From contig DASWOP010000250.1 of NCBI GenBank assembly GCA_036404255.1, forward strand, positions 1 through 64,000: a stretch of DNA of 64,000 nucleotides, in the 5' to 3' direction. The notes beneath the pieces are model-generated. The model did no database searches. It worked only from the letters and a program-made list of their open reading frames with translations, and had not been told where the DNA came from. Below are positions 8,391 to 17,947 of this stretch, piece after piece; within the stretch, counting starts at the first letter, position 1, and every line of letters starts with the position of its first letter. The stretch comes from JARLFX01 sp036404255 (GTDB lineage: Bacteria > Acidobacteriota > Terriglobia > Terriglobales > Acidobacteriaceae). The position numbers and the translations under genes are program-made.

Positions 8391-9872
8391 TCAGCTCTCC
8401 TGCAGAATCTCCGTAACGTGAAGACGAAAGACATAGATGGGAATGGCCTGCTCCACCTTCGGGAGATCAATGCGCAGCCCTTTGTCATCCTGGGTCCACA
8501 CAATGCGTTCATGGCTGCCGAGAAATTCAACATTGGTAATTATGACCTCAGTGGCTGCAAGCGTTTTAGATATGATGACAGGCATGTGCCAGCTTATGGC
8601 GAAGAGGTATATGTTTTTGTCTTTGTTGGTGAATCGCAGTTCGGGCACTGTATCGGTTGGGGTAGCGTCGTTGATGGCATCGGCGGCGACACCGTTCGCA
8701 CCGGGAGCAGATGGCGCAACGGGAGTGGCTGATGATTCCGCCAGAGCAACCTGCTCCGACGCGTGCTTCCACGGACGCGTGCCCTGGAGGGCGGACGCAT
8801 ATACATCCATCCAGGTGCCGATGGCGCGCAGCCGGTCAACGCTCTGAGGCGGAAATTCTCCCTGCGGTGTGGGGCCGATATCAAGCAGCAGATTACCGCC
8901 ACGGCTGACCACGCTGATGAGATCGCGCAGGATAACTTCAGGAGACTTGTAGCCGGTCTCATTTTGGAAATAACCCCAGTGCCTGCTCATGGTCATGCAG
9001 GCTTCCCAGGGGCGGGCGGTGTTCACCGTATCGAGCTTCTGCTCCGCTGTGACGAAGTCGCCCTGACCATTACCGATGCGATCATCTACGATGCAGGCGG
9101 GCTGCAGCCGGCGAATCATTGCCTTCAGTTCGCGACTCTCATCTGCTGAGATCAGCTCGGGCGTATCAAACCAGACAATTGCGACGGGACCGTATTGTGT
9201 GAGGAGTTCGCGGAGCTGGGGTTTGACCTTGCGGGCAAAGTAGCGCGAAAAAACTTTGCCATCTTCATCGGGATAATCCCACGTGTTGCTGCGGCCGGCC
9301 TTAGTCGGCCAGTTGGTGGGAACATCCGGGTCAGCCCAATCGCGGCCGAGTGAATAGTAAAAGCCCAATTTGAGATCGTGCCTGTGGCAAGCATCGGCGA
9401 GCGGCTTCATGGGATCTTTGCCATAGGGCGTGCGCTTTACGATGTTGTAGTCATTGCTGGGCGAGTTGTACATGGCAAAACCTTCGTGATGTTTTGCCGT
9501 GATGACTAGGTATTCCATGCCCGCACCTTTCGCGGAGCGGACCCAGGCATCTGCATCGAACTTGACGGGGTTGAAGTTATCCGCGAGGGTAGCGTACTCT
9601 TTCAGCGGAATGCGCTGGTAGAGCATGAAGTGCTCTGCGCCCTTCGTAGGTTGGCCTTGCCACACGCCACCGGCAACAGTGTACAAACCCCAATGCAGGA
9701 AGAGGCCGAACTTCGCATCCTGCCACCACTGCATGCGGTCAGCATCCGAAAGCTCTGCTGCGCCGACTAAAGGCTGTAGCGCGGAAAGTGGGCGATGCAT
9801 TGCGATGCCTGCCGATGCGAGCGCAGAGGTTCGAAGTATAGTTCTGCGGGAGGCGAGCATACGGGTCCTCAT
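8391..9872 (-). CDS. Alpha-L-fucosidase, glycoside hydrolase family 29, exported
   Basis: 493 residues. The N-terminus carries a twin-arginine-like export signal (SRRTILRTSALASAGIA). The catalytic barrel shows GH29 landmarks: WWQDAKFGLFLHWGLYTV, TAKHHEGFAMY, FYYSLGRDW, and VWFDTPE, whose Asp236 sits at the usual nucleophile position. A distinct C-terminal beta domain follows from roughly residue 370. GH29 enzymes remove terminal alpha-linked fucose from glycans. It lies downstream of, and on the same strand as, an NHL lipoprotein but behind an intrinsic terminator, so it may have its own promoter. In this locus it would trim fucose side groups from the target polymer; that is inference. Confidence 0.93.
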   Translation of the reverse strand: MRTRMLASRRTILRTSALASAGIAMHRPLSALQPLVGAAELSDADRMQWWQDAKFGLFLHWGLYTVAGGVWQGQPTKGAEHFMLYQRIPLKEYATLADNFNPVKFDADAWVRSAKGAGMEYLVITAKHHEGFAMYNSPSNDYNIVKRTPYGKDPMKPLADACHRHDLKLGFYYSLGRDWADPDVPTNWPTKAGRSNTWDYPDEDGKVFSRYFARKVKPQLRELLTQYGPVAIVWFDTPELISADESRELKAMIRRLQPACIVDDRIGNGQGDFVTAEQKLDTVNTARPWEACMTMSRHWGYFQNETGYKSPEVILRDLISVVSRGGNLLLDIGPTPQGEFPPQSVDRLRAIGTWMDVYASALQGTRPWKHASEQVALAESSATPVAPSAPGANGVAADAINDATPTDTVPELRFTNKDKNIYLFAISWHMPVIISKTLAATEVIITNVEFLGSHERIVWTQDDKGLRIDLPKVEQAIPIYVFRLHVTEILQES

Positions 9873-9875
9873 GTA

Positions 9876-9924
9876 GACAGGAAAAATAAGGCGGATAGCT
9901 ACACGACGTATCGCAGCTATCCGC
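9876..9924 (-). terminator. Intrinsic terminator after the NHL lipoprotein gene
   Basis: On the minus strand a perfect 10-bp stem (GCGGATAGCT / AGCTATCCGC, 9924 down to 9891) is followed by CTTATTTTT. This is a textbook rho-independent terminator 20 bases after the lipoprotein stop codon. Confidence 0.85.
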
Positions 9925-9943
9925 CTATCGGGGTGAAAACAAC

Positions 9944-12919
9944 TTAGGGGCGGGTGCCGAGTCTACTGGTGGAGGCAACGCCAATTTCTGTTCCGCTTGT
10001 GCTGGCGGTTCCTCCCGTCACGGTAGCCGTGAAGGTAGTGCTGGTAGCAGCAGTCACAATAACCGTTTGCCCGTTGAAGAAGGTACTGGTGCCAAAGCCT
10101 GACAGTAGGATTTTTTCACCAACCGTGTAGACGTTCTGAACGGTGAATGTCGCCACAGTTCCAGACGAATCAATTGACCAGGCGGTGATGACAGCGGTTG
10201 CCGGAGCAACAGCCGAAGAGGTTGGCGTGATTACAGGAGCTGCAATGCCGACCATGTGAACCACATAGGTAGCATTGGCTCCAATCCACAGGTTACCGCT
10301 CAAATCAATTGTTGCTGCGGCGGGTGTGTTTGAAGTGAAGTCGTTGAAGCCGAAGGCGGGCATGCCGGTGCTCGCATTGGTGGGTGAAAGAGGAGCCCCT
10401 GACGGTGAAAACTCGGATAGACCTGCGCCACCGCTGCTCACAGCATTGGAAAAGAATATATTTCCAACTCCGTCAACGCCCACTGCATCCGGAGCATTCA
10501 GGCCACCGGTATAGGCTTTGGCGCCAGAGGTTCCAGCTCCGGAGGAGGCTGTTTTATAGAAAATGTCACCTGCTGGAAGCGGATTGAAACCAGTCAGGGG
10601 TACATTGAAATATGCAATTTGACCGGACGCTGAACCGTCAATACCTTCAGCTATCCACAGGTTGCTGGCGTTATCGAGTGCTCCAAAACGAGGGGCCAGC
10701 CCTGTGGGAGTGGCCGCTGCGTAGTTTGTACCACTAATATTCAGCGTGCCTGCAGTGGTGGCTGCGGTGGCGATGGATGAGCGGTAGATGGCCTTACCGG
10801 GGGCAGACTGATTGCTAGTGACCCAGGCATAGTTATTGAGCCCGTCAACCATGACGACATAGGGTGGGCTGCTTCCTTGTTGATTCTGATAGACATTCAG
10901 GTAGTTACTGGCTGATGTCATCAACAACAACTGGGTATAGCCGTAGGTGCCAGTTCCGTTTGCCCTCGATCCGACCCAAATATTGTTGGCGCTATCGATG
11001 GCAATTGGGCCGGGCGTAGATCCCGTGATATGAGGCGTCGCAGTTCCGGCAGTTGAAGTAGCGTGCGTTATTGCCGGTATGGCATAGCCGGTGTCTGTAG
11101 TGGTGACGGTGCCGCTGATGGTGAACGAGGTGGGCGTTGCGGAGGCAACGGTGAACGTCTGCCCATTGAATGCAGTGTCGGTTGCAAATCCAAAGAGCTC
11201 GATGGATTCACCGGCGGTAAATGAATTTGCGGTAGTGATAGTAGCCGTAGATCCAGTGCCGGAGACCGCTGTTACCGAAGAGTATGCAGCAGAGGTTGGA
11301 GTGCCACTGGTAGTGACGGTGGCCGGTGCAACCTGCAGCAGGAGCCCAGGGTAGAAGCTCTGCCCGCTGGGTGTAGATGACAGCGCTGCACCGCCTACAG
11401 TAGCGGCAGCGTAAGCGGAGATCCAGGCGTTGTTGTTAGTATCAACTGCCAATCCGAAGGGCGCGAAGGGCGCAGCACTGGTTGCCGGACCAAGGGTAAC
11501 GCTCGGCGGAGAGCTGAAAGAGAAGGAGTACGGTCCGCCTGCTATCAAACCGCCAGAAGACGTTCCATTTACAAGCTGGGCACTGATGCTGCTGGAGGGC
11601 ATGGTGAAGCTGCCGCCGACCGCCTGCAGAACATGTCCCTGAGGATCCCACTGCACCAGCGGATTACCGGTGCTGGAAGCATTGAGGGTTGTGGCAGCGG
11701 TCCACACATTGCCCTTGGAGTCAGCCGCGGCATCGCCATGACTGACTCCGTAGCGACGGCCGTTATTGTCATAGGCGCTCCAACGAATGCCAATAGCAAA
11801 ATCGTTGGGATAAGTCGCAACGCTGGCCGTTCCCTGAGTGCAGGAGGTGGTCAGCGGAAACGGGGTATTGGGCACGACGAAGTCGTTGCAGAGATTGAGC
11901 GCCCAGGTGCAGCCTACACTGCTACTACTACAGCTGGGTGCAGGATTGGTAAGTGCCGTGCCGACAGGAACCATGCCACCAGCAATCGCAGCTTCAGGAT
12001 ATTCGGTGATGCCACCGGGAGCAATGGCGATGTCGTACGCGGCCTGGATGGTGTCAGCAGGTGGCGTAGCGGCGGAAGGAACTACAGCAGCGAAGAGCTT
12101 GGAGCAGACGGTAGAGGCAGTATCACCCGCATTGTCAGTAGTGTTGACACACGCGGCCAGAATGTCAGCCAGCATATAGATGCGCTGGGAATCTGGCGAG
12201 ACGATGGTATAGAAGGTGCTTGGTGTAGAGCCCCCCGTGACAGTGCTGGCAACAACGCTGGACGCAGATACAGCGGACGAGATGTTCACCAGCGACGCGA
12301 CCTGAGCGAAGGCATTCTGCAAACCGGTAACGTTGGAAGCGGGCGCACCGATGTTCCAAACGGGAGTTGTGCCGGAGAATGGCGGAGCGTAGGCGGTGAT
12401 GCTCATGAACTGCTGCAGCGACCATACGGAAGCGACGGTAGTGATTTCGTTGACGTACACCGAAAGGCCGCCAGTTACAGCCGGAGAGCAGAGCGAGGGC
12501 AGCGCAAGCAGGAGGGCAGAAGAACTATTGATGCCGCCACCAGGATCGCCACCAGTGATGGTGATGTAGTTCAACTGGCCTGCAGTGCAAGGCGAGGTCG
12601 TGGTGGAAGGCAGGTCGAGGTCAAAGGTGCCACCGCCATCGGTGGATGTGTTCGTACTGGCGACATACGTCGCGCCCTGTCCATAGCCCGTGGTGGTACC
12701 AGCGGCCCACAAGGTGACGAGGCCATTGCTGATTGGCTGGCGGCCGCCGTGCGCGATACCGACCAACTTGCCCGGTACAGCAGCAGGAGCGCTGGGTGAG
12801 GTGGCGGTCTGCGAGGATTGGCTGGGAAGACTGCCACCAATGCCACAACCGGCTAGTGCAAAGGTGAGGATGCTGGCCGACAAAGCAATCGATATGCGGA
12901 GAGAAAGCCGTCTAAACAT
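9944..12919 (-). CDS. Large NHL-repeat lipoprotein with duplicated C-terminal beta domain
   Basis: 991 residues from ATG 12919, chosen because GGTGAGG lies just upstream and a type II signal with lipobox ALAGC (Cys25) follows; a TTG at 12934 is less likely. Parts in order: Ser/Thr-rich linker, a carboxypeptidase-regulatory-like beta sandwich (QPISNGLVTLWAAG, TFDLDLP), a helical segment containing VNEITTVASVWSLQQFM, a PPF-type linker and an NHL/beta-propeller region with repeats such as GLAVDTNNNAWISAY and AIDSANNIWVGS. A module containing FNGQTFTVASATPT occurs once inside the propeller and again (FNGQTVIVTAATST) at the C-terminus. Related to the lipoproteins at 25.4-27.3 and 61.2-63.6 kb. Probably surface-exposed; binding of glycan is a guess from context. 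Confidence 0.8.
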   Translation of the reverse strand: MFRRLSLRISIALSASILTFALAGCGIGGSLPSQSSQTATSPSAPAAVPGKLVGIAHGGRQPISNGLVTLWAAGTTTGYGQGATYVASTNTSTDGGGTFDLDLPSTTTSPCTAGQLNYITITGGDPGGGINSSSALLLALPSLCSPAVTGGLSVYVNEITTVASVWSLQQFMSITAYAPPFSGTTPVWNIGAPASNVTGLQNAFAQVASLVNISSAVSASSVVASTVTGGSTPSTFYTIVSPDSQRIYMLADILAACVNTTDNAGDTASTVCSKLFAAVVPSAATPPADTIQAAYDIAIAPGGITEYPEAAIAGGMVPVGTALTNPAPSCSSSSVGCTWALNLCNDFVVPNTPFPLTTSCTQGTASVATYPNDFAIGIRWSAYDNNGRRYGVSHGDAAADSKGNVWTAATTLNASSTGNPLVQWDPQGHVLQAVGGSFTMPSSSISAQLVNGTSSGGLIAGGPYSFSFSSPPSVTLGPATSAAPFAPFGLAVDTNNNAWISAYAAATVGGAALSSTPSGQSFYPGLLLQVAPATVTTSGTPTSAAYSSVTAVSGTGSTATITTANSFTAGESIELFGFATDTAFNGQTFTVASATPTSFTISGTVTTTDTGYAIPAITHATSTAGTATPHITGSTPGPIAIDSANNIWVGSRANGTGTYGYTQLLLMTSASNYLNVYQNQQGSSPPYVVMVDGLNNYAWVTSNQSAPGKAIYRSSIATAATTAGTLNISGTNYAAATPTGLAPRFGALDNASNLWIAEGIDGSASGQIAYFNVPLTGFNPLPAGDIFYKTASSGAGTSGAKAYTGGLNAPDAVGVDGVGNIFFSNAVSSGGAGLSEFSPSGAPLSPTNASTGMPAFGFNDFTSNTPAAATIDLSGNLWIGANATYVVHMVGIAAPVITPTSSAVAPATAVITAWSIDSSGTVATFTVQNVYTVGEKILLSGFGTSTFFNGQTVIVTAATSTTFTATVTGGTASTSGTEIGVASTSRLGTRP

Positions 12920-13178
12920 ATATAACCTCACCAAAACATATTAAAAGATATCACACTGCTAACGATTCGTTACCTGCCAATTAATGCGGATCCCAAGAGC
13001 TTTTGCTGCCAAAGGAAAGGCCTTATTTACGCGAAACATAGTCTATGGCCGCTAAATCTTGATTCTGGAGCCAATTACTTTATGGATCACGTTGCTGCCC
13101 CACTATTGATTTGTTCATATATACCATATAAGGACATTATTGTGACCAATTAATGGCGATAATCCACATCACACAGAA

Positions 13179-14138
13179 TTACTGTTTGAAGTGAGCGGCG
13201 AAACGAAAGAATTCGTCAATGGACATTGCAGAGGCAGCGCGGAACTCAATCGTGAAGCGGAGGAAGCGGCCAGGGAGAAGTGGCGTGGAGACACCATGGT
13301 TGAGCGCCTGCTGCAACGAGCCACAGGGGGCGGTAGTTGGTTCAGGGGCGAAGGCATATTGTTTGGTGCCGGACTCGGGCCATCCGCCGCAGCAGATCCA
13401 TAGGCCGAGATATGGAAGCACTGCGGTATTGAAGCGCAGAGCCAGGCCTTGGCGCGATTGGGCACGGTAAAGCCCGCACCAGCCATGGTGGAGTTTTCCG
13501 GTGTAGAACATGTCAGCGGTGGCTGCAGTAACGGGAAGTATGCGACCGGGATGCTGAGGCGCATCAGTGGTGGGCTGCGGCCAGGGAATACTGTCTCCGC
13601 CGAGGCCGAGGCGATCATCCTTTGAGGAGTGCAGGGTTAGCGAGGTTACCTCTTCGGGGAGCAGGATGCTGTCACCGGCATCAACCGCGAGCAGCGGATG
13701 AGTGGCATAGAGGAATGAAGCCGGGGATAACCCGATGTTCTCAATCTGATAGTCGATGCGCAGGCAGGCATTGTGCAGTGCGAATGTTTTGGTGAAGCGG
13801 AGTGGGCGGCTGAAGCCATCGGCTGTAAGACAGATGGTATTGGGATGCGGCGGGGAGAGAACGCGCCATTCCATCTGCCAGAAGTCGCCATGATCTGGAA
13901 TGACTTCGCCGTTCACTTCACATTTGCTGACCGTCGGAAGACACTCTTCGATGCCGGCGCAAGCACCTTCACCAAAATGGGCAGTCCGTGAGGGGGACAG
14001 CGGGGCGAGAGAATGATGCGATTGCAGAAGGAATTCCAGACCGGACTGCTGGCTAACAAGAGATACGACGCGGCCGCCTTCGGCGGGTGCAATGACGGCA
14101 AGGAGCAATCCGTTCTGCAGGTGCAGATGCTGAGACAT
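13179..14138 (-). CDS. Aldose 1-epimerase-like (galactose mutarotase fold) protein
   Basis: 319 residues from an ATG lying two bases beyond the stop of the upstream kinase gene, with GTGAGG as ribosome-binding site. The sequence has the mutarotase-like beta-sandwich pattern: GGRVVSLVSQQSGLEFL near the start, CLRIDYQIENIG in the middle, YATHPLLAVDAGD and LGLWICCGGWP towards the end. Such enzymes interconvert sugar anomers. Last gene of the leftward sulfatase-AgaS-PfkB-mutarotase operon, so a hexosamine or uronate-derived sugar is a reasonable substrate. The catalytic His/Glu pair cannot be assigned with confidence by eye, and a non-catalytic or lyase-like role remains possible. Confidence 0.75.
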   Translation of the reverse strand: MSQHLHLQNGLLLAVIAPAEGGRVVSLVSQQSGLEFLLQSHHSLAPLSPSRTAHFGEGACAGIEECLPTVSKCEVNGEVIPDHGDFWQMEWRVLSPPHPNTICLTADGFSRPLRFTKTFALHNACLRIDYQIENIGLSPASFLYATHPLLAVDAGDSILLPEEVTSLTLHSSKDDRLGLGGDSIPWPQPTTDAPQHPGRILPVTAATADMFYTGKLHHGWCGLYRAQSRQGLALRFNTAVLPYLGLWICCGGWPESGTKQYAFAPEPTTAPCGSLQQALNHGVSTPLLPGRFLRFTIEFRAASAMSIDEFFRFAAHFKQ

Positions 14139-14140
14139 TA

Positions 14141-15088
14141 CTACCTCACGTGAAGCGCAGTGGGATGCTCCGCGAGAAATGTGTGCAGAAGTGTGGCATC
14201 CCGAAAGGATTCTGTGCCGCCGGGGCGAAGGGTGGAGAGCGCAGCAGCCACGTTGCCCTGCTCCGCACATGCAGGCAGGGGCAATCCCCTGACATAGCCC
14301 TGGAGAAAGCCAGCGTTGAAACTATCCCCCGCGCCAATAGTGTCAATCGGAGTGATTGCGACGGAAGGAATGCTCCACTGCTCCTGGCCGGTACGCACCA
14401 GCGAGCCACGGCTGCCGCATTTCACAGCGACTACAGGTACGCGCTGGGCGAGAGAGGCAGCAGCCGATTCCACATCAGCGGTATGTGTCATCCGCATAGC
14501 TTCGTCTTCATTGGGCAGTAGTACATCGACGAGGCCAAGCATTTCTTGCAGCGGTTCGCCCCATACGTCATCTGGATCGTCATTGGTATCAAGCGAAAGG
14601 GTAACGCCGCGCTCCTTTAGTTGACGGCAAAGTGCGGGAAGGCCGGGCTGCAGCGATTTCTGGAGGAACAATGACGATATATGGAAGTGGCGGCTGGAGG
14701 CGAGGTATTCAAAATTCAGCTCGCCGCATGACATATCTGCCATGACACCCGGATAGGTGAGGATGTGGCGGGTGATGCCGTGATGCAAAAGTATCGTGAC
14801 GCCGGTCTGCAAGCCGTCAGCAGTAAGGATGCTAGAGAAATCGACACCGGCAGCCTGTAGACGCTGCAATGCGATGGTGCCAAGGGGGTCAGTCCCGACC
14901 TTGGTGATGAAGCCGACGTTCATGCCGAGTGCGGCTAGATTGTGCGCGAGAATGGCCGATGAGCTACCTAATGTAAGGCGGAAATCGTCAGCAAGAAGTT
15001 CACGCTCAACCGGCATCTGCTCAGCCAGACCATAAAGGATGAGGTCGAGGTTGATTTCACCCGCTATTGTGATGTCGAAGGGTCTCAT
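14141..15088 (-). CDS. PfkB-family sugar kinase
   Basis: 315 residues, normal for the ribokinase/PfkB family. The first PfkB signature region is visible as LTLGSSSAILAHNLAALGMNVGFITKVGTDPLG, and the second, carrying the catalytic base, as DTIGAGDSFNAGF near residue 260. It begins ten bases after the AgaS-like gene and nearly touches the mutarotase gene, so it is certainly in their operon. By context it could be a tagatose-6-phosphate kinase (the AgaC/LacC step) or a kinase for GalNAc or another released sugar. Sequence alone does not decide, and the PfkB family also includes ketodeoxygluconate kinases, relevant because lyases in this locus would release unsaturated uronates. Confidence 0.85.
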   Translation of the reverse strand: MRPFDITIAGEINLDLILYGLAEQMPVERELLADDFRLTLGSSSAILAHNLAALGMNVGFITKVGTDPLGTIALQRLQAAGVDFSSILTADGLQTGVTILLHHGITRHILTYPGVMADMSCGELNFEYLASSRHFHISSLFLQKSLQPGLPALCRQLKERGVTLSLDTNDDPDDVWGEPLQEMLGLVDVLLPNEDEAMRMTHTADVESAAASLAQRVPVVAVKCGSRGSLVRTGQEQWSIPSVAITPIDTIGAGDSFNAGFLQGYVRGLPLPACAEQGNVAAALSTLRPGGTESFRDATLLHTFLAEHPTALHVR

Positions 15089-15097
15089 CGATCCATC

Positions 15098-16144
15098 CTA
15101 GATGGTAACAACGCGACTAAGGTTCTTCGGATTGTCCGGGTCGAGGCCCTTTGCGAGACCGCGATAGCTACCAAGTAACTGTCCCCACACCACATAAACG
15201 ATAATGCGAGCAATTTCAGGAACAGGCAGTTCCAGCTCAATGAGCAGATCGGCAGCACGGCGGAGTTCGGCAGTGGCAGAGTTCGTTACTACCATAATCT
15301 GAGAGCCTAGTTCCTTCATTTCCAGCAGAACCGGAAGTTCGCGGACATAGCCTGATTCAGAGATGAGACCGCCAACCAGAGTGGCAGGGCCGGCGATGGA
15401 CTTGGGCCCATGACGAAATTCAAGAGTGTGGAAGTACTGCGCATAGGTGGAAGATGACTCCATCACCTTAAGCGCCGTCTCAGAGGCTATGGCGTAGAGC
15501 GCGCCCTGCCCCAGGAAGGCGAAGTCGTCAAAGCTCTGACCGGCGAAGAGCTCAACCTGCGAGGCGTAACGCTGGAGCAGCCGATCAAGCTGGCGTGGCA
15601 GCTCCAGCAGTGAACTGATGAAGTCCTGATCCCCCGCAATGGAGGCAGCCAGATACTGCAAAGCAAGCACCATGGAGGTGAAGGAAGAGGTCATGACCGT
15701 ACTCTCTTCGATAACGTGCAGCTTAAGGATGCGATTTGTGGTTTCAGCGAGCTCACGGCCATCGCAGGTTACAGCAAGGAATTCAGCATTCTGGGTCTGC
15801 AGATAAGCGGCTACCTGCAAGACCTCAGAGGTGTGGCCGGAACGCGAGATCAGCACGGGGAAACAATCTGCGGCCCCATGAGGAAATACGAGGCGGGGCT
15901 GAAGCAGAATTTCAGACGCAGGGACAGCACGCGCGGGTACGCCGAGCAAGGTGGTAAGACTGGCGGCCGCTGCCTGTGCAAGGTAGTAACTGGTTCCGCA
16001 ACCGACGAAGACCCACTCCACAACACGAGGATCGTATCCATCAACCAAAGTGGCCAGATCCATGCGGCCCAGTTCATCCAGACACAGTTGCCAGACAACC
16101 GGTTGTCTATAAATCTCTTTCAATGTCTTCACATCGTGCGACAT
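15098..16144 (-). CDS. agaS: SIS-domain AgaS-type sugar-phosphate deaminase/isomerase
   Basis: 348 residues from ATG 16144, preceded by GGAGGAAG. Two SIS domains are present: the first with VFVGCGTSYYLAQAAAASL and LISRSGHTSEV, the second with FLGQGALYAIASETALKVME and FRHGPKS. The ending GLDPDNPKNLSRVVT is typical of the AgaS/GlmS-C-terminal group. AgaS converts galactosamine-6-phosphate to tagatose-6-phosphate plus ammonia. The neighbouring PfkB kinase and the GatZ/KbaZ-like gene at 20.2 kb fit a GalNAc catabolic route. It differs clearly from the second SIS protein at 42.7 kb, suggesting separate GalN and GlcN branches. Confidence 0.85.
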   Translation of the reverse strand: MSHDVKTLKEIYRQPVVWQLCLDELGRMDLATLVDGYDPRVVEWVFVGCGTSYYLAQAAAASLTTLLGVPARAVPASEILLQPRLVFPHGAADCFPVLISRSGHTSEVLQVAAYLQTQNAEFLAVTCDGRELAETTNRILKLHVIEESTVMTSSFTSMVLALQYLAASIAGDQDFISSLLELPRQLDRLLQRYASQVELFAGQSFDDFAFLGQGALYAIASETALKVMESSSTYAQYFHTLEFRHGPKSIAGPATLVGGLISESGYVRELPVLLEMKELGSQIMVVTNSATAELRRAADLLIELELPVPEIARIIVYVVWGQLLGSYRGLAKGLDPDNPKNLSRVVTI

Positions 16145-16220
16145 GCTGTCTTCCTCCGACTTGCCCAAACTTTTAATCTCAATGCATCTACAATCAAGAC
16201 AATAACACATACAAAGCAGC

Positions 16221-16245
16221 AAAACGAAATAAAAAATAATACGAG
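16221..16245. promoter_or_regulatory. A-rich operator-like motif upstream of agaS operon
   Basis: The stretch AAAACGAAATAAAAAATAA shares CGAAATAAAAA with the motif at 21583-21608 and resembles those near 17841 and 40124. It lies about 80 bases upstream of the AgaS start. DeoR-family repressors often bind such CGAAA/TTTCG-type A-tract sites; assignment to either local DeoR protein is inference. Confidence 0.4.
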
Positions 16246-16252
16246 ATCAAGA

Positions 16253-17797
16253 TTAAAGCTTTTCAAGCCATGACAATGCAGGGCAGTTTACCTCTCGATT
16301 GTGCTGAATAGTCCTTGCCATGAGTTGCTTGACCAGGGCAGCGTGTGCCCGGTCGCGATAGAGATTATTCACTTGGTGCGGATCGTTTTTGCGGTCAAAC
16401 AGAACGGAATCTCCATCCTTCGCCAAACCAAGTTCCCACTGCTCTGTAAAGACACCACTCTGGCTGAAGTTGTCTTTATGTATGAAGGACAGATCCTCCC
16501 ACTTGCTACTGTCGCCACGCAGGAGCGCCGAGGCATCTCTTCCCTGCTCCTTACCCGCGCTTTTTAGCTCAAGCAGTCCGGCCAGCGTGGGAAGCAGATC
16601 CACATTGGCCACACATTGATTGACATTGGTACCCGGCGCAATATGACCGGGCCAGCACATCATCATCCCTACATGATGAGCTGGCTCATAGAGTGCATTC
16701 TTAAAGTAAATGCCGTGCTCTCCCATGTATTCGCCATGGTCTGAAGTGAAGATGATGAGGGTATTTTCAAGCAGACCTCGCTCTTTCAGCGTCCGCAGAA
16801 TGCGCCCCACGTTGTCGTCTATACACTTCACCATTCCCAGGTACTCTGCCCTACGGGTGCGCAACAGTGCCTCACGCTTTGGATCATCACCGCGCGTGAC
16901 ACCCTCGCGCTTGAAATCCTCCTGTAGCATCTGCTCTGCCCACTTTGGCAGATCCTTCTGGTGGAAGGTCTCGGGCACCTGCATGCTGTCTGACGGAAAC
17001 ATGGTCGCATACGGCTCTGGCACAGAGAATGGTGGATGTGGGTCAGGAATGGAAAGTACGTAGAAAAATGGCGACTGGCGCGGCCGTTCAATAAACTGGA
17101 TCGCCTTGTCCGTCAGCCACTCCGTGAAAAATTCTCCGGATGCCCCAACGGCATAGCTAAGATCCGGACGGCCATCCGCCTGCAGCGCCACGTAGGTCGG
17201 CGGACCGGAGGCACTCTTCGCAACAGCTGTTCGGTCAAAGCTAGCTGAGGTTGCCGCCTCGGAACGATTATCCGGCCAGTCCTTGGGGCGCTCCATAATG
17301 CGCTTCCAATGTCCTTGGTTGAACATCCACTCGTGATCGCGAAAGCCAAAAGAGCGCGAAGCAGGAATCCAGTCAGGCCAACTGGGATCGTTCTTGCCAT
17401 CCAAGTGCCACTTCCCTGCATAGCCGGTTTCATATCCGGCATTTTTAAAGAGGTGCCCCAGCGTGAATTCATCAGGATTCAACGGAAGATCATTGTGATA
17501 TGCGCCGTGGGTATGCGGATAGCGTCCGGTCATATAGCAGCCGCGCGATGGGGTGCAGACCGCACTTGTCACAAAAAAATTCCGAAAGGTCGCACCGCGC
17601 TTGCCAATCGAATCGATATTCGGCGTGCCCGGCAGCGCGCCGCCAAACTGGCTCAGGGTCCACAGACTTTGCTCGTCTGTAAGAATTATCAGAACGTTTG
17701 GCTGCTTCGATGTTCCCGAAGGAAACCCCAGCCCCAGAGCAGTACCCGTGAGAGCTACCGCTCCGGCACCGACAAAACTGCGTCGTGAAATCCCCAT
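16253..17797 (-). CDS. Exported sulfatase (formylglycine type, Cys-type site)
   Basis: 514 residues with a twin-arginine signal (SRRSFVGAGA). The alkaline-phosphatase-fold catalytic domain starts with PNVLIILTDEQ; the activation motif is CTPSR with Cys81, the residue converted to formylglycine. TSDHGEYMGEHG and HTHGAYHNDLP are further sulfatase landmarks. It would hydrolyse sulfate esters on sugars in the periplasm or outside the cell. First gene of the leftward sulfatase-agaS-PfkB-mutarotase unit (gaps 108, 9 and 2 bases) and divergent from the lyase gene. Cys-type sulfatases can be matured by an aerobic FGE or by radical-SAM anSME; a decayed anSME C-terminus lies at 41.4-41.8 kb. Confidence 0.93.
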   Translation of the reverse strand: MGISRRSFVGAGAVALTGTALGLGFPSGTSKQPNVLIILTDEQSLWTLSQFGGALPGTPNIDSIGKRGATFRNFFVTSAVCTPSRGCYMTGRYPHTHGAYHNDLPLNPDEFTLGHLFKNAGYETGYAGKWHLDGKNDPSWPDWIPASRSFGFRDHEWMFNQGHWKRIMERPKDWPDNRSEAATSASFDRTAVAKSASGPPTYVALQADGRPDLSYAVGASGEFFTEWLTDKAIQFIERPRQSPFFYVLSIPDPHPPFSVPEPYATMFPSDSMQVPETFHQKDLPKWAEQMLQEDFKREGVTRGDDPKREALLRTRRAEYLGMVKCIDDNVGRILRTLKERGLLENTLIIFTSDHGEYMGEHGIYFKNALYEPAHHVGMMMCWPGHIAPGTNVNQCVANVDLLPTLAGLLELKSAGKEQGRDASALLRGDSSKWEDLSFIHKDNFSQSGVFTEQWELGLAKDGDSVLFDRKNDPHQVNNLYRDRAHAALVKQLMARTIQHNREVNCPALSWLEKL

Positions 17798-17840
17798 CTG
17801 GCCATCCTCCGCAACACGGTAAATCAGACGAGGTATAAAG

Positions 17841-17868
17841 CATAATAAACATAATAAAAAGATAAAAA
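17841..17868. promoter_or_regulatory. A-rich operator-like motif in the sulfatase/lyase divergent region
   Basis: CATAATAAACATAATAAAAAGATA here closely resembles, over about 24 bases, the sequence at 21583-21608, sharing CATAATAA and AATAAAAAGATA. Both copies sit in divergent promoter regions of this locus, which suggests a common regulator. Confidence 0.45.
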
Positions 17869-17947
17869 AAGAAGTAGACTACTCTAAAATCGAAGTGCGG
17901 GTAGCTTCTCCAGTGCACTACGACGCGAAATACTTGAGGGTATAGAA

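Noticed and set aside
11633..12799. 388-codon plus-strand open frame opposite the NHL lipoprotein
   Set aside because: It lies antisense to a well-supported lipoprotein, is low in complexity and has no recognisable domain. Ser/Thr/Ala/Gly-rich repeats give long antisense frames.
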